Source: Rhodoferax sp. (GTDB taxonomy: Bacteria; Pseudomonadota; Gammaproteobacteria; Burkholderiales; Burkholderiaceae_C). Taken from it: 10,266 nucleotides of DNA. Location: contig JAUXQA010000053.1 in assembly GCA_030683195.1 (NCBI GenBank), positions 1 to 10,266 of the forward strand. Reading direction: 5' to 3'. Made by a program: the position numbers and the translations under genes. The notes under the pieces are model-generated. The model was given only the letters and a program-made list of their open reading frames with translations, was not told where the DNA came from and made no database searches. The first letter of the stretch is position 1. The number at the start of each line of letters is the position of its first letter. Shown piece by piece: positions 1 to 7,073 of this stretch.

Positions 1-1114
1 GGCCGTCAAAGCACAAAGGCTCAAAGGCCTGCTCAAAAATATTGAGCACGGCGTCTTGGTGTCGGTCCTGCGTGTGCTCATCAAAATACCCAATGGCCTG
101 AGCCGCCAGGCTCATTGCAGGCCGGTCACCTGCCATTGCAGCCCCCATCAGGCGACGAAACCCGGCCACCATACGCACCTTGAAAGGGCGAGTCGCCCCA
201 AAGTCCAGCAACACCAACTGGCGTGTGTCGGGCGAAAACTGGTAGTTGGCAAAATTCGGGTCAGTTTGAACCAGCCGAAACTCAAACAGCTCCCGCATGA
301 GCAGGTGAATCAGCAGCGTCGCCACCCGGTCGCGCTCAGCCTGCGGCGCCTCAACCAACGACTCAACCTCAACCCCGCCTACAAAAGACATGGCCAGCAC
401 ACTCTGGGTGGTCAAATCAGGGTGCAAGACAGGCACCAGGTACTCCGGTGCCTGTGCCAGAAGCGCGCCATAGCGCTGCAGGTAGCCACCTTCCCGCAAG
501 TAATCTGCCTCGTCGTGGAGCTGGCGCTTGGCATCCTTGAGCAAGGGGGCGATGTCCAGGCCCTTGGGCAGCAGACCGGACACCCGCAACAACGTGGCCA
601 CATTGTCCACATCGCTGTTGATGCTTTGCCTCACCCCAGGGTATTGAATTTTGATGGCCAGGTGACGCCCGTCCACCGTGTGGGCTTCGTGTACCTGACC
701 AATGGACGCGGCTGCAATCGGCACGAACGAAAATTGGCGAAATTGCTGTTGCCACTCAGGCCCCCAGTTGGCCAGAAGTACCGCCTCCAGCTGCTTTTTG
801 GGCATGGGGCGGGCATCAGATCGCAAACGCGCCAGAATGTCGCCCAGCTCCGGGGGCAGCAAGTCACCTGCATCCATGGAGATGAGTTGCCCGACTTTCA
901 TCGCCGCCCCCCTTAGCTGGGCAAGCTGGTCTGCCACCCGGCGTGCGTTAGCCGGGGTGAGCAATAAATCCGATATTTTGGGTCGTTTGCCTTGAGCCAA
1001 CTGGCGAGCGCCCTCGGCCAGCATGCCGCCGGCCACGCCTGTGGCAAGCGAGCCCAATCTGGCCAACCGGGACCAACGTCCACTGGGAACGGGTGAAGTG
1101 ATGGGTTCGGGCAT
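1..1114 (-). CDS. ABC1/AarF-family atypical protein kinase (partial, C-terminus beyond left edge)
   Basis: 371 residues of an ABC1/AarF/UbiB-like kinase are visible; the C-terminus lies off the left edge. Motifs in order: the family-specific KxGQ motif (K73-V-G-Q76) followed by DAGDLLPPELG; the alanine-rich nucleotide loop AAASIGQVHEA (about 134-144); the VAIK-type lysine in LAIKIQYPG (K155); an ExD pair in HDEADYLREGG (E202, D204); a catalytic-loop equivalent QTDPNFANY (D285, N290); and the metal-binding LLDFGATR (D304). ABC1 proteins are ATP-binding atypical kinases; those with known roles (UbiB, Coq8) support ubiquinone biosynthesis. The QTDPNFANY/DFGATR wording differs from canonical UbiB, so I class it as an AarF-like paralogue, not ubiB itself; its substrate is unknown. 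The start is ATG at 1114: an in-frame TGA lies seven codons upstream, and AAGGAC at 1121-1126 gives a ribosome-binding site six bases away. It is transcribed divergently from the DUF4197 gene. Family assignment is confident; the role is not. Confidence 0.93.
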   Translation of the reverse strand, partial: MPEPITSPVPSGRWSRLARLGSLATGVAGGMLAEGARQLAQGKRPKISDLLLTPANARRVADQLAQLRGAAMKVGQLISMDAGDLLPPELGDILARLRSDARPMPKKQLEAVLLANWGPEWQQQFRQFSFVPIAAASIGQVHEAHTVDGRHLAIKIQYPGVRQSINSDVDNVATLLRVSGLLPKGLDIAPLLKDAKRQLHDEADYLREGGYLQRYGALLAQAPEYLVPVLHPDLTTQSVLAMSFVGGVEVESLVEAPQAERDRVATLLIHLLMRELFEFRLVQTDPNFANYQFSPDTRQLVLLDFGATRPFKVRMVAGFRRLMGAAMAGDRPAMSLAAQAIGYFDEHTQDRHQDAVLNIFEQAFEPLCFDG

Positions 1115-1135
1115 GGAGGAGTCCTTGATGAGTCA

Positions 1136-1161
1136 GGCCAAAGATGAAGGAGCTTTGGGCC
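1136..1161 (-). promoter_or_regulatory. Hairpin in the 5' leader of the ABC1 kinase gene
   Basis: GGCCAAAG (1136-1143) and CTTTGGGCC (1153-1161) are inverted repeats pairing over eight bases with one bulged G, around a nine-base loop. Read on the minus strand, the hairpin ends 21 bases before the kinase start codon and its loop reads CTCCTTCAT. The TCCTT in the loop is exactly complementary to the AAGGA of the gene's ribosome-binding site at 1122-1126. The pairing is visible; a control function is inference and could be chance. Confidence 0.35.
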
Positions 1162-1185
1162 ATCCCACTTTAGCCGACACCCGGT

Positions 1186-1210
1186 GTTTACTTGTTTTAG
1201 TTCAGTAAAC
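1186..1210. repeat. Inverted repeat in the divergent intergenic region (possible operator)
   Basis: GTTTACT (1186-1192) and AGTAAAC (1204-1210) are perfect seven-base arms separated by 11 bases, just upstream of the DUF4197 start at 1235 and within the region that must hold the promoters of both divergent genes. A dyad of this size suits a dimeric DNA-binding protein or a weak RNA stem. I could not place convincing -35/-10 boxes for either gene around it. Confidence 0.3.
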
Positions 1211-1234
1211 TTCGGAGTTTTCAGGGGGTTTCCT

Positions 1235-1939
1235 ATGGATCGTCGACTATTCAACATTGCTGCGGGATCGTCGCTGAGCGCCCTGCTCCTTGCCGCGCAT
1301 GACCGCGCATACGCCCTGTCTCTGGGCGACCTCACCAACGCAGAAGCGTCCTCGGGCCTGAAGACCGCGCTGGAGAAGGGTGCCTTGGCAGCAGTCAGCC
1401 TGCTGGGCAAGACCGACGGCTTCCTGGGCAACGACAAAGTGCGCATCCCCCTGCCCGGATTTCTGGATGATGCTGCCAGGTTGCTCAAGACTTTGGGTCA
1501 AGGAAAACGGGTGGATGAACTTGTCACCACCATGAACCGGGCTGCAGAGGCTGCGGTGCCCTTGGCGAAAGACCTGCTGGTCGAAGCCGTCAAATCCATG
1601 AATGTGACAGATGCAAAAAGAATACTCTCGGGTGGAGATACGTCTGTCACCGGATTTTTTGCTGAGAAAACCCGTGAGCCCCTGGCCATCAGGTTTCTGC
1701 CGGTAGTCACCCAAGCGACCGAAAAGGTGGGGCTGGCAGAAAAGTACAACCGTGTGGCTGGCAAAGCGGCTGACATGGGGCTGCTGAAAAAGGAAGACGC
1801 CAATATTCAGGGCTACGTGACCGGCAAAACGCTGGACGGCCTGTATTTCATGATTGGCGAAGAAGAAAGAAAAATCCGCCGGGACCCGATTGGCTCAGGC
1901 AGCGCCATTCTGAAAAAGGTCTTTGGTGCGTTGAAATAG
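1235..1939 (+). CDS. Exported DUF4197-family protein
   Basis: A 234-residue protein of the DUF4197 family, which is found mainly in proteobacteria and has no established function. It starts with a signal peptide: MDRRLFNIAAG carries a twin-arginine-like RR followed by a short hydrophobic stretch (about 11-21), with a plausible A25-Y26-A27 cleavage site before LSLGDLTNAEAS. The mature part (about 207 residues) shows the family pattern: LTNAEASSGLKTALEKGA near the front, a DGFLGNDKVRIPLP segment (61-74), a helical middle, then GLAEKYNRVAGKA and a C-terminal GKTLDGLYFMIGEEERKIR (about 198-216). It probably acts in the periplasm. I chose ATG 1235, not the upstream in-frame GTG at 1184, because signal peptide and family homology begin here; AGGGGG at 1223-1228 is a modest ribosome-binding site. 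The gap to the next gene's TTG is 42 bases without a clear terminator, so co-transcription with the nuclease/ATPase genes is possible. Family call firm, function unknown. Confidence 0.9.
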   Translation: MDRRLFNIAAGSSLSALLLAAHDRAYALSLGDLTNAEASSGLKTALEKGALAAVSLLGKTDGFLGNDKVRIPLPGFLDDAARLLKTLGQGKRVDELVTTMNRAAEAAVPLAKDLLVEAVKSMNVTDAKRILSGGDTSVTGFFAEKTREPLAIRFLPVVTQATEKVGLAEKYNRVAGKAADMGLLKKEDANIQGYVTGKTLDGLYFMIGEEERKIRRDPIGSGSAILKKVFGALK

Positions 1940-1969
1940 TGATTTTTGTATCAGGCGCGTGATCGCCTC

Positions 1970-1975
1970 AAGGAG
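1970..1975 (+). promoter_or_regulatory. Strong ribosome-binding site that selects a TTG start
   Basis: AAGGAG lies six bases before the TTG at 1982. That spacing decides the start of the nuclease gene in favour of this TTG, with protein beginning MKFIHTADIH, rather than the longer in-frame TTG at 1946, which would add 12 residues not expected in the family. Confidence 0.75.
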
Positions 1976-1981
1976 TCCAGT

Positions 1982-3238
1982 TTGAAATTTATCCACACGG
2001 CAGACATTCACCTTGACAGCCCGTTATCCGGGTTGGCAGCCTACAAAGACGCCCCGGTTGAGTTGCTGCGCAATGTCACCCGGGATGCCTTCACCCGGCT
2101 GGTGGACTTGGCTATTGAGGAAATGGTTGACTTCATGGTGATTGCCGGTGACTTGTATGACGGCAGCTGGAAAGACTACAACACGGGTCACTTTTTTTGC
2201 AGGGAGATGGGTCGCCTGAACCAGGCCAGCATTCCGGTCTACCTGCTGTTTGGCAACCACGACGCAGACAGCGAGATGACCAAAAAGCTCACGCTACCGG
2301 CCAATGTACACACGTTTGAATCCAGAAAAACCAGCACATTTCGCATTGACGCCTTGAGGGTGGCGCTCCATGGGCGCAGCTACAAGGAAGCCGCCACGGT
2401 TGACAACCTGGCCAGTGGCTACCCCGCCCCGGTGGCAGGCTGGCTGAACATTGGCGTTTTGCACACGGCCCTGGAAGGCTACGCGGCGCACGCCAACTAC
2501 GCACCTTGTTCGGTGGCAGAACTCAACGCCAAAGGGTATGACTATTGGGCCTTGGGTCATGTGCATGAACATGCCGTGATTCAACAGTCCCCGTGGATCG
2601 TCTTTCCCGGCAACCTGCAGGGGCGCCACATTCGGGAGACCGGTCCGCGAGGCGCCGTGATGGTCAGTGCCGAAGACGCAGGCATTCTCACAGTCGACCG
2701 CGTGCTGGTGGATTCGCTGCGCTGGGAGGTGGTGACGGTGGACGCCAGCGATGTAGGCACCTTGCAAGAGGTCATCCGGTTGGTGGGACGAGCCTTTGAG
2801 CGCTTGTTGGCAGCCACGCCCGAGCATTTGTTTTTATCGGTTCGTGTTTGTATACAGGGCCGCACTGGAGCGCATGGTGAACTCTTCGGACTGGAGTCGC
2901 AGTTGCGAGAAGAAATTCTCGGTCAGGCCGCCGGGCAGGGGAGCGATCGCCTGTGGGTGGAGAAAGTCCGCCTTGAAACACAGCCCCTTATCGATGGAGG
3001 CGCGTTGGCCCTGCGCACCGATGCCCTAGCCGACCTGCAGCGCCTTTTGGAGCAAGCCCCAACTGATCCCGACTTCCTCCAATCGCTCCTGGACGACCTG
3101 CGCCCAATGGTAGACAAAGCCCCCTTGGAGTTGATTCGGCGCTTGCCCGAGCTGGAGGCGATACGCCTGGGGCAGGCAGGTGAGTTGGTGAGATCGGTGA
3201 GTCCGGGTCTGTTGGCCTACCTGGCGCAAGCGAATTAA
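1982..3238 (+). CDS. SbcD/YhaO-like DNA repair exonuclease (metallophosphoesterase)
   Basis: A 418-residue calcineurin-like phosphoesterase of the SbcD/Mre11 group, closest in style to Bacillus YhaO. All metal-binding motifs are visible: D8-I-H10 in TADIHLDSP, GDLYDG (D57), GNHD (N92, H93, D94), the histidine of VLHTALEG (H161), and GHVH (H193, H195). The first ~215 residues form this nuclease core; the remaining ~200 are a capping and ATPase-binding region rich in leucine and acidic residues. Mre11/SbcD enzymes use two metal ions, usually manganese, to cut DNA ends and hairpins, working with a Rad50/SbcC-type ATPase in the cytoplasm. Exactly such an ATPase follows after seven bases. The start is the TTG at 1982, backed by AAGGAG, and gives the family's usual MKFIHTADIHLD opening. 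Every catalytic residue I looked for is present, so it should be active. Substrate preference and biological trigger cannot be read from the sequence. Confidence 0.92.
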   Translation: MKFIHTADIHLDSPLSGLAAYKDAPVELLRNVTRDAFTRLVDLAIEEMVDFMVIAGDLYDGSWKDYNTGHFFCREMGRLNQASIPVYLLFGNHDADSEMTKKLTLPANVHTFESRKTSTFRIDALRVALHGRSYKEAATVDNLASGYPAPVAGWLNIGVLHTALEGYAAHANYAPCSVAELNAKGYDYWALGHVHEHAVIQQSPWIVFPGNLQGRHIRETGPRGAVMVSAEDAGILTVDRVLVDSLRWEVVTVDASDVGTLQEVIRLVGRAFERLLAATPEHLFLSVRVCIQGRTGAHGELFGLESQLREEILGQAAGQGSDRLWVEKVRLETQPLIDGGALALRTDALADLQRLLEQAPTDPDFLQSLLDDLRPMVDKAPLELIRRLPELEAIRLGQAGELVRSVSPGLLAYLAQAN

Positions 3239-3245
3239 GGCACCC

Positions 3246-6200
3246 ATGCGAATCACCCGCCTTGACCTTCTGCGCTTCGGTAAATTCACCGACAAAACTA
3301 TTTCCCTGCCGGCGTCCAACCGTGATTTCCACCTGATCGTCGGCCCCAACGAGGCAGGCAAGTCGACCTTGCGTAGCGCCATCCAGGACCTGTTGTTCGG
3401 CATTGAGACCCGCTCCCGCTACAACTTTCTCCACGCGCACACCGATATGCGCCTGGGTGCCCTCATCCAGCAAGGCAGCCTTGAGCTGGACTTTGTGCGC
3501 ATCAAGGCCAGAACCAAAACGCTGCAAAGACCAGACGGCACGGCGCTGCTGGAAGATGCGCTTGCGCCTTTTCTGGGCTCGGTGGACCGCGTGTTTTTTG
3601 ATCACATGTTCGGCTTGAACCATGACCGGCTGGTCAAAGGCGGGCAAGACATCCTGAGCTCCTCCAACAACTTGGGGCAAATCCTGTTTCAAGCGGCCGC
3701 AGGCATTGGCAGCCTGGGTGTTATTCGGGACCAAATGGAGCAGGAGGCAGACGCTTTGTGGGCCCCACGCAAGTCAGACAAGCGTGAGTACTATCTGGCC
3801 GCTAACGCCCTGGAGCAGGCTGAGGCCGCTCTGAAGCACGCCACGGTGCGTACACGGGACTGGCAAGAAGCCGCCGACGCGGTGCATGTGCTCTCGGCTC
3901 AATTGCAAGCCGCGCGCGCCACCTATGACGCCCTGGCGCAGCAACGCTTTCAACTGCAACGCGTGCGCCGTGTAGCCCCCTTGTTGTCCCGCCTGGCCCT
4001 GATCGAGGCGCAGGTGCTTGAACTGGGACCGGTCACCTTGCTACCTGCCCACGCGGGGGAGCAACTGGCAGTGGCAGAGCACGATATGGCCCTGGCCACC
4101 CAGTCGCTCGCCCTGTTTGAGACTCAGGTCGTGGAGTTGACTGCCAATATGGCGGGGCTCACGCCCGACGAAGCCCTGTTGGCGCGTGCGCCTGACATCG
4201 AAGCGCTGAGTGGTTTTCGGCAAAAGGTGAGCCAGCACAATGCCGATATCGCCAAACGAGAGGCCGAAATACGCTTGCAGTGGCTGGAGTTGCAGGAATC
4301 CGCGCGCCAGTTGTCCTGGCCCGCAGAAGATGAAGAAGCTACTGCATTGCGCTTGCCAGGCGTTCTGGTTCGCGATGACCTGGAGGACCTGCTACGCCGA
4401 TACGGCGCCTTGCAGCAGGCCCAAACCGCAGCGGATGAGGCGCTCGCCAACCGACAGGAAGAAATCAAGGCCCTGAATACCGAAATTGCGCTGTTGCCCG
4501 CAATCACCCAACCGGTGGCTCTGGTGGATGCGCTGGCTGAAGGGCGCGGTTTGGGCGATGTAATGGCGCAGACCCAGCGCTTTGAAACCCAGATTGCCCG
4601 GGGCGAACGTGAACTCAAGGCTGCGCAGCGTGACTTGGGCCGCTGGCCCCTGACCAGCAACGAGCTGTGCGCAGTGGCCTTGCCCGGGTCCGATGAATGC
4701 GGCGTACTCATTGCAAGCTGGACCTCCCTGCAAGCTGAATTGCAATCCGTCCAGGCGCGGCTGAGGGAGGTCCGGGCCGAGGAACAAATGCTGTCTCTGG
4801 GCCTTTCACAATTTCGTGCTGCGCACCAGCCCGTGACTCAAACCGCGGTGATTGAGCTACGAGGTCGGCGCGATGCGAGCTGGCAGGCTATCAAGTCGGG
4901 CGAATTGGGGCTCCTGGACGGCGCCGCTGGGTACGAGCATGCAGTGACTCAAGCCGATCAGCTGGCTGACCTGCGCCACAGCAAGGCACAGGAAGAAACC
5001 GAGCTGCAGTCCCGCCTTGACCAGGTGCAGCGCCTGCAACTACAACTGGCCGACTTGGCTGAGCGCGAGCATGCCACCTTGGCCCTGCTGTCCGGGTTCG
5101 ATGAAAATTGGCGCCAACGGATGGAGGTGCTTGGCCTGGCAGGCATGGCCCTGGTCCAGATGAATGAGTGGCGCGCCGCCCGCGAACGGTTCCTCTTGAC
5201 GGCGGACACGCTCACCGAGTCCACGGCATTGCAGGCAGATTTTTGCCGCTTGGTGGCGCGGGTGACGTCGAGTTTGAAACAGGCCCTTCGGGTCGCTTCG
5301 CCAACTGCACCAGATGCGACAGGGGACGACCCGGACAAATTGAGCGCCCTCATTCTCCAGGCGGAGCAGTGGATTGGTGACGCCACGCGAACGCAGGAGC
5401 GACGCAACACGCTCAACACCCAAGGCCTGCGAGCCCAAGCCAGTGTGCAGGCACTGGCCACCCGCGCTGCCCTAGCCCGCGAGGCCATGACGAGCTGGAC
5501 GAACGAGCTGCACCAGGGCCTGGCCCGGGCCCACTTGCCCCTGGATGCGAGTTTGGCCAAGGTGCAGGCGGCTATTGCGCTGCAGGAACGGATGCGTCAG
5601 CAGTTGCAAAAAATCCGGGAGACCCGGCTCACCCGCATCAATTTGATGCGCCAGGATCTGGACGAGTTTGCCAAGCTTGCGCGTGCGCTGGCCCTTAGCA
5701 TCGCCCCGGACCTGGCCTTGGTCGAGGCTGCCGACATCTCCGTGGGTCTGGATGCGCGGCTCAAGGTGAACGCGGCCCAATCCCTGACACTTGACCGTTT
5801 GAACGCGGAGTTGGGCAAAGCGAGGTCACAGGCCAGCATCACCAAGGTCAAAATTGCCCAGTCTCAGGCCAGCCTTGCGCCTCTGTTCCAAGCATCTGGC
5901 ACCAGCCAGGAGGTCGAGTTGAGAAAGGCCACGGTCAAATCCGACCGGCTGCGGCAACTGACCGCTGACATGGACGACGCCCTCAGGCAGTTGTTGAACG
6001 AGGGCGATGGTTTGAGCCGTGACGCCCTGGCCGCAGAATGTGCCTTGACCGACGCGGCAACCGTCTCAAGCTGCTTGGGTGACAACCAGCGCCAGACCGA
6101 TGACATCGTGCAGCGCCAAAACATCTTGTCGGGTGAACTGACCAGCGCTCAGGCCGTCTTGGGCAGGATCGCAGGGCAGGGTGAAGCCGCCCGGGCCGAG

Positions 6201-6722
6201 TCCCAGCGGCAGGAGGCGCTGGCACGCATGGGCAATGCATTGGAGCGGTTCATCAAGGTGTTTACGGCGGCCAAGCTGTTGCGATGGTCGATTGAGAGAT
6301 TTCGCGAAACCCGCCAAGGCCCCATGCTGGCCCAAGCCAGCCAGATCTTCATGGGGCTCACCCAGGGCGCATTCGGCAAACTGGCCGTGGACTACCAAAA
6401 CGATCCCCCCAAGCTGTCCGGGCAGCGCGCAAGCGGCGAGCACGTGGACATTGAAGGCATGAGCGAGGGCACGCGCGACCAGTTGTATCTGGCCCTGCGC
6501 CTGGCCGCGCTCGCCTTGCATCTCGAGCAATCTACAGCCCTGCCGTTCATTGCCGATGACCTGTTCATTAATTACGACGATGCTCGCGCCCGCGCTGGAC
6601 TGGAGGCTCTGGCGCGCCTGTCTGAATCAACCCAGGTGATTTTTTTGAGTCACCACGCGCATTTGGTGCCGGTAGTGCGTGACGTTTTTGGCCCCCAAGT
6701 TAACGTGGTGCAGCTGAACTGA
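3246..6722 (+). CDS. YhaN-like SMC/Rad50-type AAA ATPase, partner of the upstream nuclease
   Basis: A 1158-residue ABC/SMC-type ATPase resembling YhaN and related to SbcC/Rad50. The N-terminal lobe holds Walker A GPNEAGKST (33-41) and the family segment GLNHDRLVKGGQ followed by a glycine-rich loop (about 123-158). Residues about 160-1030 are mostly long, Ala/Leu/Gln/Glu-rich helical stretches that should form antiparallel coiled coils. The C-terminal lobe holds the signature MSEGTRDQLYLALRL (from 1072), Walker B LPFIADDLF (D1104, D1105) and the H-loop FLSHHAH (H1136). In the Rad50/SbcC family, ATP-driven head dimerisation controls access of DNA ends to the nuclease. Unlike classical SbcC/Rad50, the coil contains no CXXC zinc hook: its few cysteines never occur in that spacing. 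ATG 3246 follows the nuclease stop by seven bases, and AAGG at 3237-3240 overlaps that stop, so the two are surely one operon. A role in DNA-end processing is inferred from family and context. Confidence 0.92.
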   Translation: MRITRLDLLRFGKFTDKTISLPASNRDFHLIVGPNEAGKSTLRSAIQDLLFGIETRSRYNFLHAHTDMRLGALIQQGSLELDFVRIKARTKTLQRPDGTALLEDALAPFLGSVDRVFFDHMFGLNHDRLVKGGQDILSSSNNLGQILFQAAAGIGSLGVIRDQMEQEADALWAPRKSDKREYYLAANALEQAEAALKHATVRTRDWQEAADAVHVLSAQLQAARATYDALAQQRFQLQRVRRVAPLLSRLALIEAQVLELGPVTLLPAHAGEQLAVAEHDMALATQSLALFETQVVELTANMAGLTPDEALLARAPDIEALSGFRQKVSQHNADIAKREAEIRLQWLELQESARQLSWPAEDEEATALRLPGVLVRDDLEDLLRRYGALQQAQTAADEALANRQEEIKALNTEIALLPAITQPVALVDALAEGRGLGDVMAQTQRFETQIARGERELKAAQRDLGRWPLTSNELCAVALPGSDECGVLIASWTSLQAELQSVQARLREVRAEEQMLSLGLSQFRAAHQPVTQTAVIELRGRRDASWQAIKSGELGLLDGAAGYEHAVTQADQLADLRHSKAQEETELQSRLDQVQRLQLQLADLAEREHATLALLSGFDENWRQRMEVLGLAGMALVQMNEWRAARERFLLTADTLTESTALQADFCRLVARVTSSLKQALRVASPTAPDATGDDPDKLSALILQAEQWIGDATRTQERRNTLNTQGLRAQASVQALATRAALAREAMTSWTNELHQGLARAHLPLDASLAKVQAAIALQERMRQQLQKIRETRLTRINLMRQDLDEFAKLARALALSIAPDLALVEAADISVGLDARLKVNAAQSLTLDRLNAELGKARSQASITKVKIAQSQASLAPLFQASGTSQEVELRKATVKSDRLRQLTADMDDALRQLLNEGDGLSRDALAAECALTDAATVSSCLGDNQRQTDDIVQRQNILSGELTSAQAVLGRIAGQGEAARAESQRQEALARMGNALERFIKVFTAAKLLRWSIERFRETRQGPMLAQASQIFMGLTQGAFGKLAVDYQNDPPKLSGQRASGEHVDIEGMSEGTRDQLYLALRLAALALHLEQSTALPFIADDLFINYDDARARAGLEALARLSESTQVIFLSHHAHLVPVVRDVFGPQVNVVQLN

Positions 6723-6837
6723 TTGCAAAAATGCTCACTTATTCTTTTATACCCACGCAATCAAGACGCCGGCCAGGGGCATAAAAGGCATTGAAGTGGA
6801 GCAAGGGACGCCCTTTTCACAGAAAAGGGTGAGTAGG
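6723..6837. other. Convergent intergenic region
   Basis: This 115-base gap separates the ATPase and lipoprotein stops, with the genes pointing toward each other. It holds one compact hairpin (6809-6831) and a looser dyad: TGATTGC (6720-6726, including the ATPase stop codon) and GCAATCA (6757-6763), 30 bases apart. An AT-rich run near 6738-6751 does not follow any hairpin. I see no gene here. Confidence 0.5.
6809..6831. terminator. Possible stem-loop terminator between convergent genes
   Basis: CCCTTTT (6811-6817), loop CACAG, AAAAGGG (6823-6829) make a perfect seven-pair stem, extendable to nine with one G-T wobble. It begins seven bases beyond the lipoprotein stop codon and lies 86 bases after the ATPase stop. 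Neither strand has a run of T after the stem, so a classical intrinsic terminator is doubtful; it may instead stabilise transcript 3' ends. Confidence 0.35.
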
Positions 6838-7029
6838 CTACTTCTTGTCGCTATCACCCGGTAACAGGGCTCCGGCCACAGCGCCAACGCCTTTGGCCGT
6901 AACTTTCACGCCGGTAGCCACCACGGTAACTGCCGCATCTGCAACCGCAATCACCGCGCAGGCCTGCAGGAGCAAGGCAACACCAACGCAGAGGGTCCAT
7001 CGCAACGGAGTTTTCAGAGAATCAGACAT
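6838..7029 (-). CDS. Small outer-membrane-type lipoprotein
   Basis: A 63-residue protein with a lipoprotein signal: MSDSLKTPLRW, a hydrophobic stretch (about 12-21), and a lipobox L21-Q22-A23-C24. After removal of the signal by signal peptidase II, only about 40 residues remain, anchored by a lipidated C24. The mature part is a repetitive Ala/Val/Gly sequence (AVIAVADAAVTVVATGVKV, then KGVGAVAGALLPG) ending in charged DSDKK. It resembles small proteobacterial lipoproteins of the NF038104 type as I remember them; that name is a tentative match. With no aspartate at position +2, outer-membrane sorting is likely. ATG 7029 is the first start after an in-frame TGA, but its upstream TAGTCCTCCC is not a ribosome-binding site, so translation may be weak or unusual. 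It is convergent with the ATPase gene and divergent from pfkB with only 44 bases between starts. Function unknown. Confidence 0.8.
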   Translation of the reverse strand: MSDSLKTPLRWTLCVGVALLLQACAVIAVADAAVTVVATGVKVTAKGVGAVAGALLPGDSDKK

Positions 7030-7055
7030 GGGAGGACTATTTCAGCAAATCCTCA

Positions 7056-7064
7056 TGATATTCT
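7056..7064 (+). promoter_or_regulatory. Possible extended -10 promoter for pfkB
   Basis: TG-A-TATTCT fits an extended -10 element (TGn plus a hexamer close to TATAAT). It ends nine bases before the pfkB ATG, so transcription would begin about two or three bases before the start codon. No good -35 box lies upstream, which extended -10 promoters tolerate. The match is visible; use as a promoter is inferred. Confidence 0.35.
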
Positions 7065-7073
7065 GTCAGTCTC

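Noticed and set aside
56..916. A long plus-strand open frame opposite the kinase gene
   Set aside because: Its product is rich in His, Gln, Arg and Pro with no recognisable motif, while the minus strand encodes a full set of ABC1 kinase motifs across the same bases.
1184..1234. An upstream GTG start for the DUF4197 protein
   Set aside because: It would put 17 extra residues before a normal signal peptide, and the inverted repeat at 1186-1210 would then be coding.
1953..1968. AGGCG / CGCCT hairpin between the DUF4197 and nuclease genes as a terminator
   Set aside because: The stem is only five pairs and is followed by the ribosome-binding site, not a T-run.
1946..1981. An upstream TTG start for the nuclease
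   Set aside because: It adds 12 residues absent from the usual family N-terminus and runs over the AAGGAG ribosome-binding site of the better TTG.
4958..6530. Several minus-strand frames of 80-200 codons under the ATPase gene
   Set aside because: They are Ser/Arg/Ala-rich low-information products antiparallel to a long, motif-bearing gene; typical shadows in high-GC DNA.
7030..7073. A minus-strand promoter for the lipoprotein using CTGACA (7064-7069 on the plus strand) as -35
   Set aside because: No acceptable -10 hexamer occurs at 16-18 bases from it.
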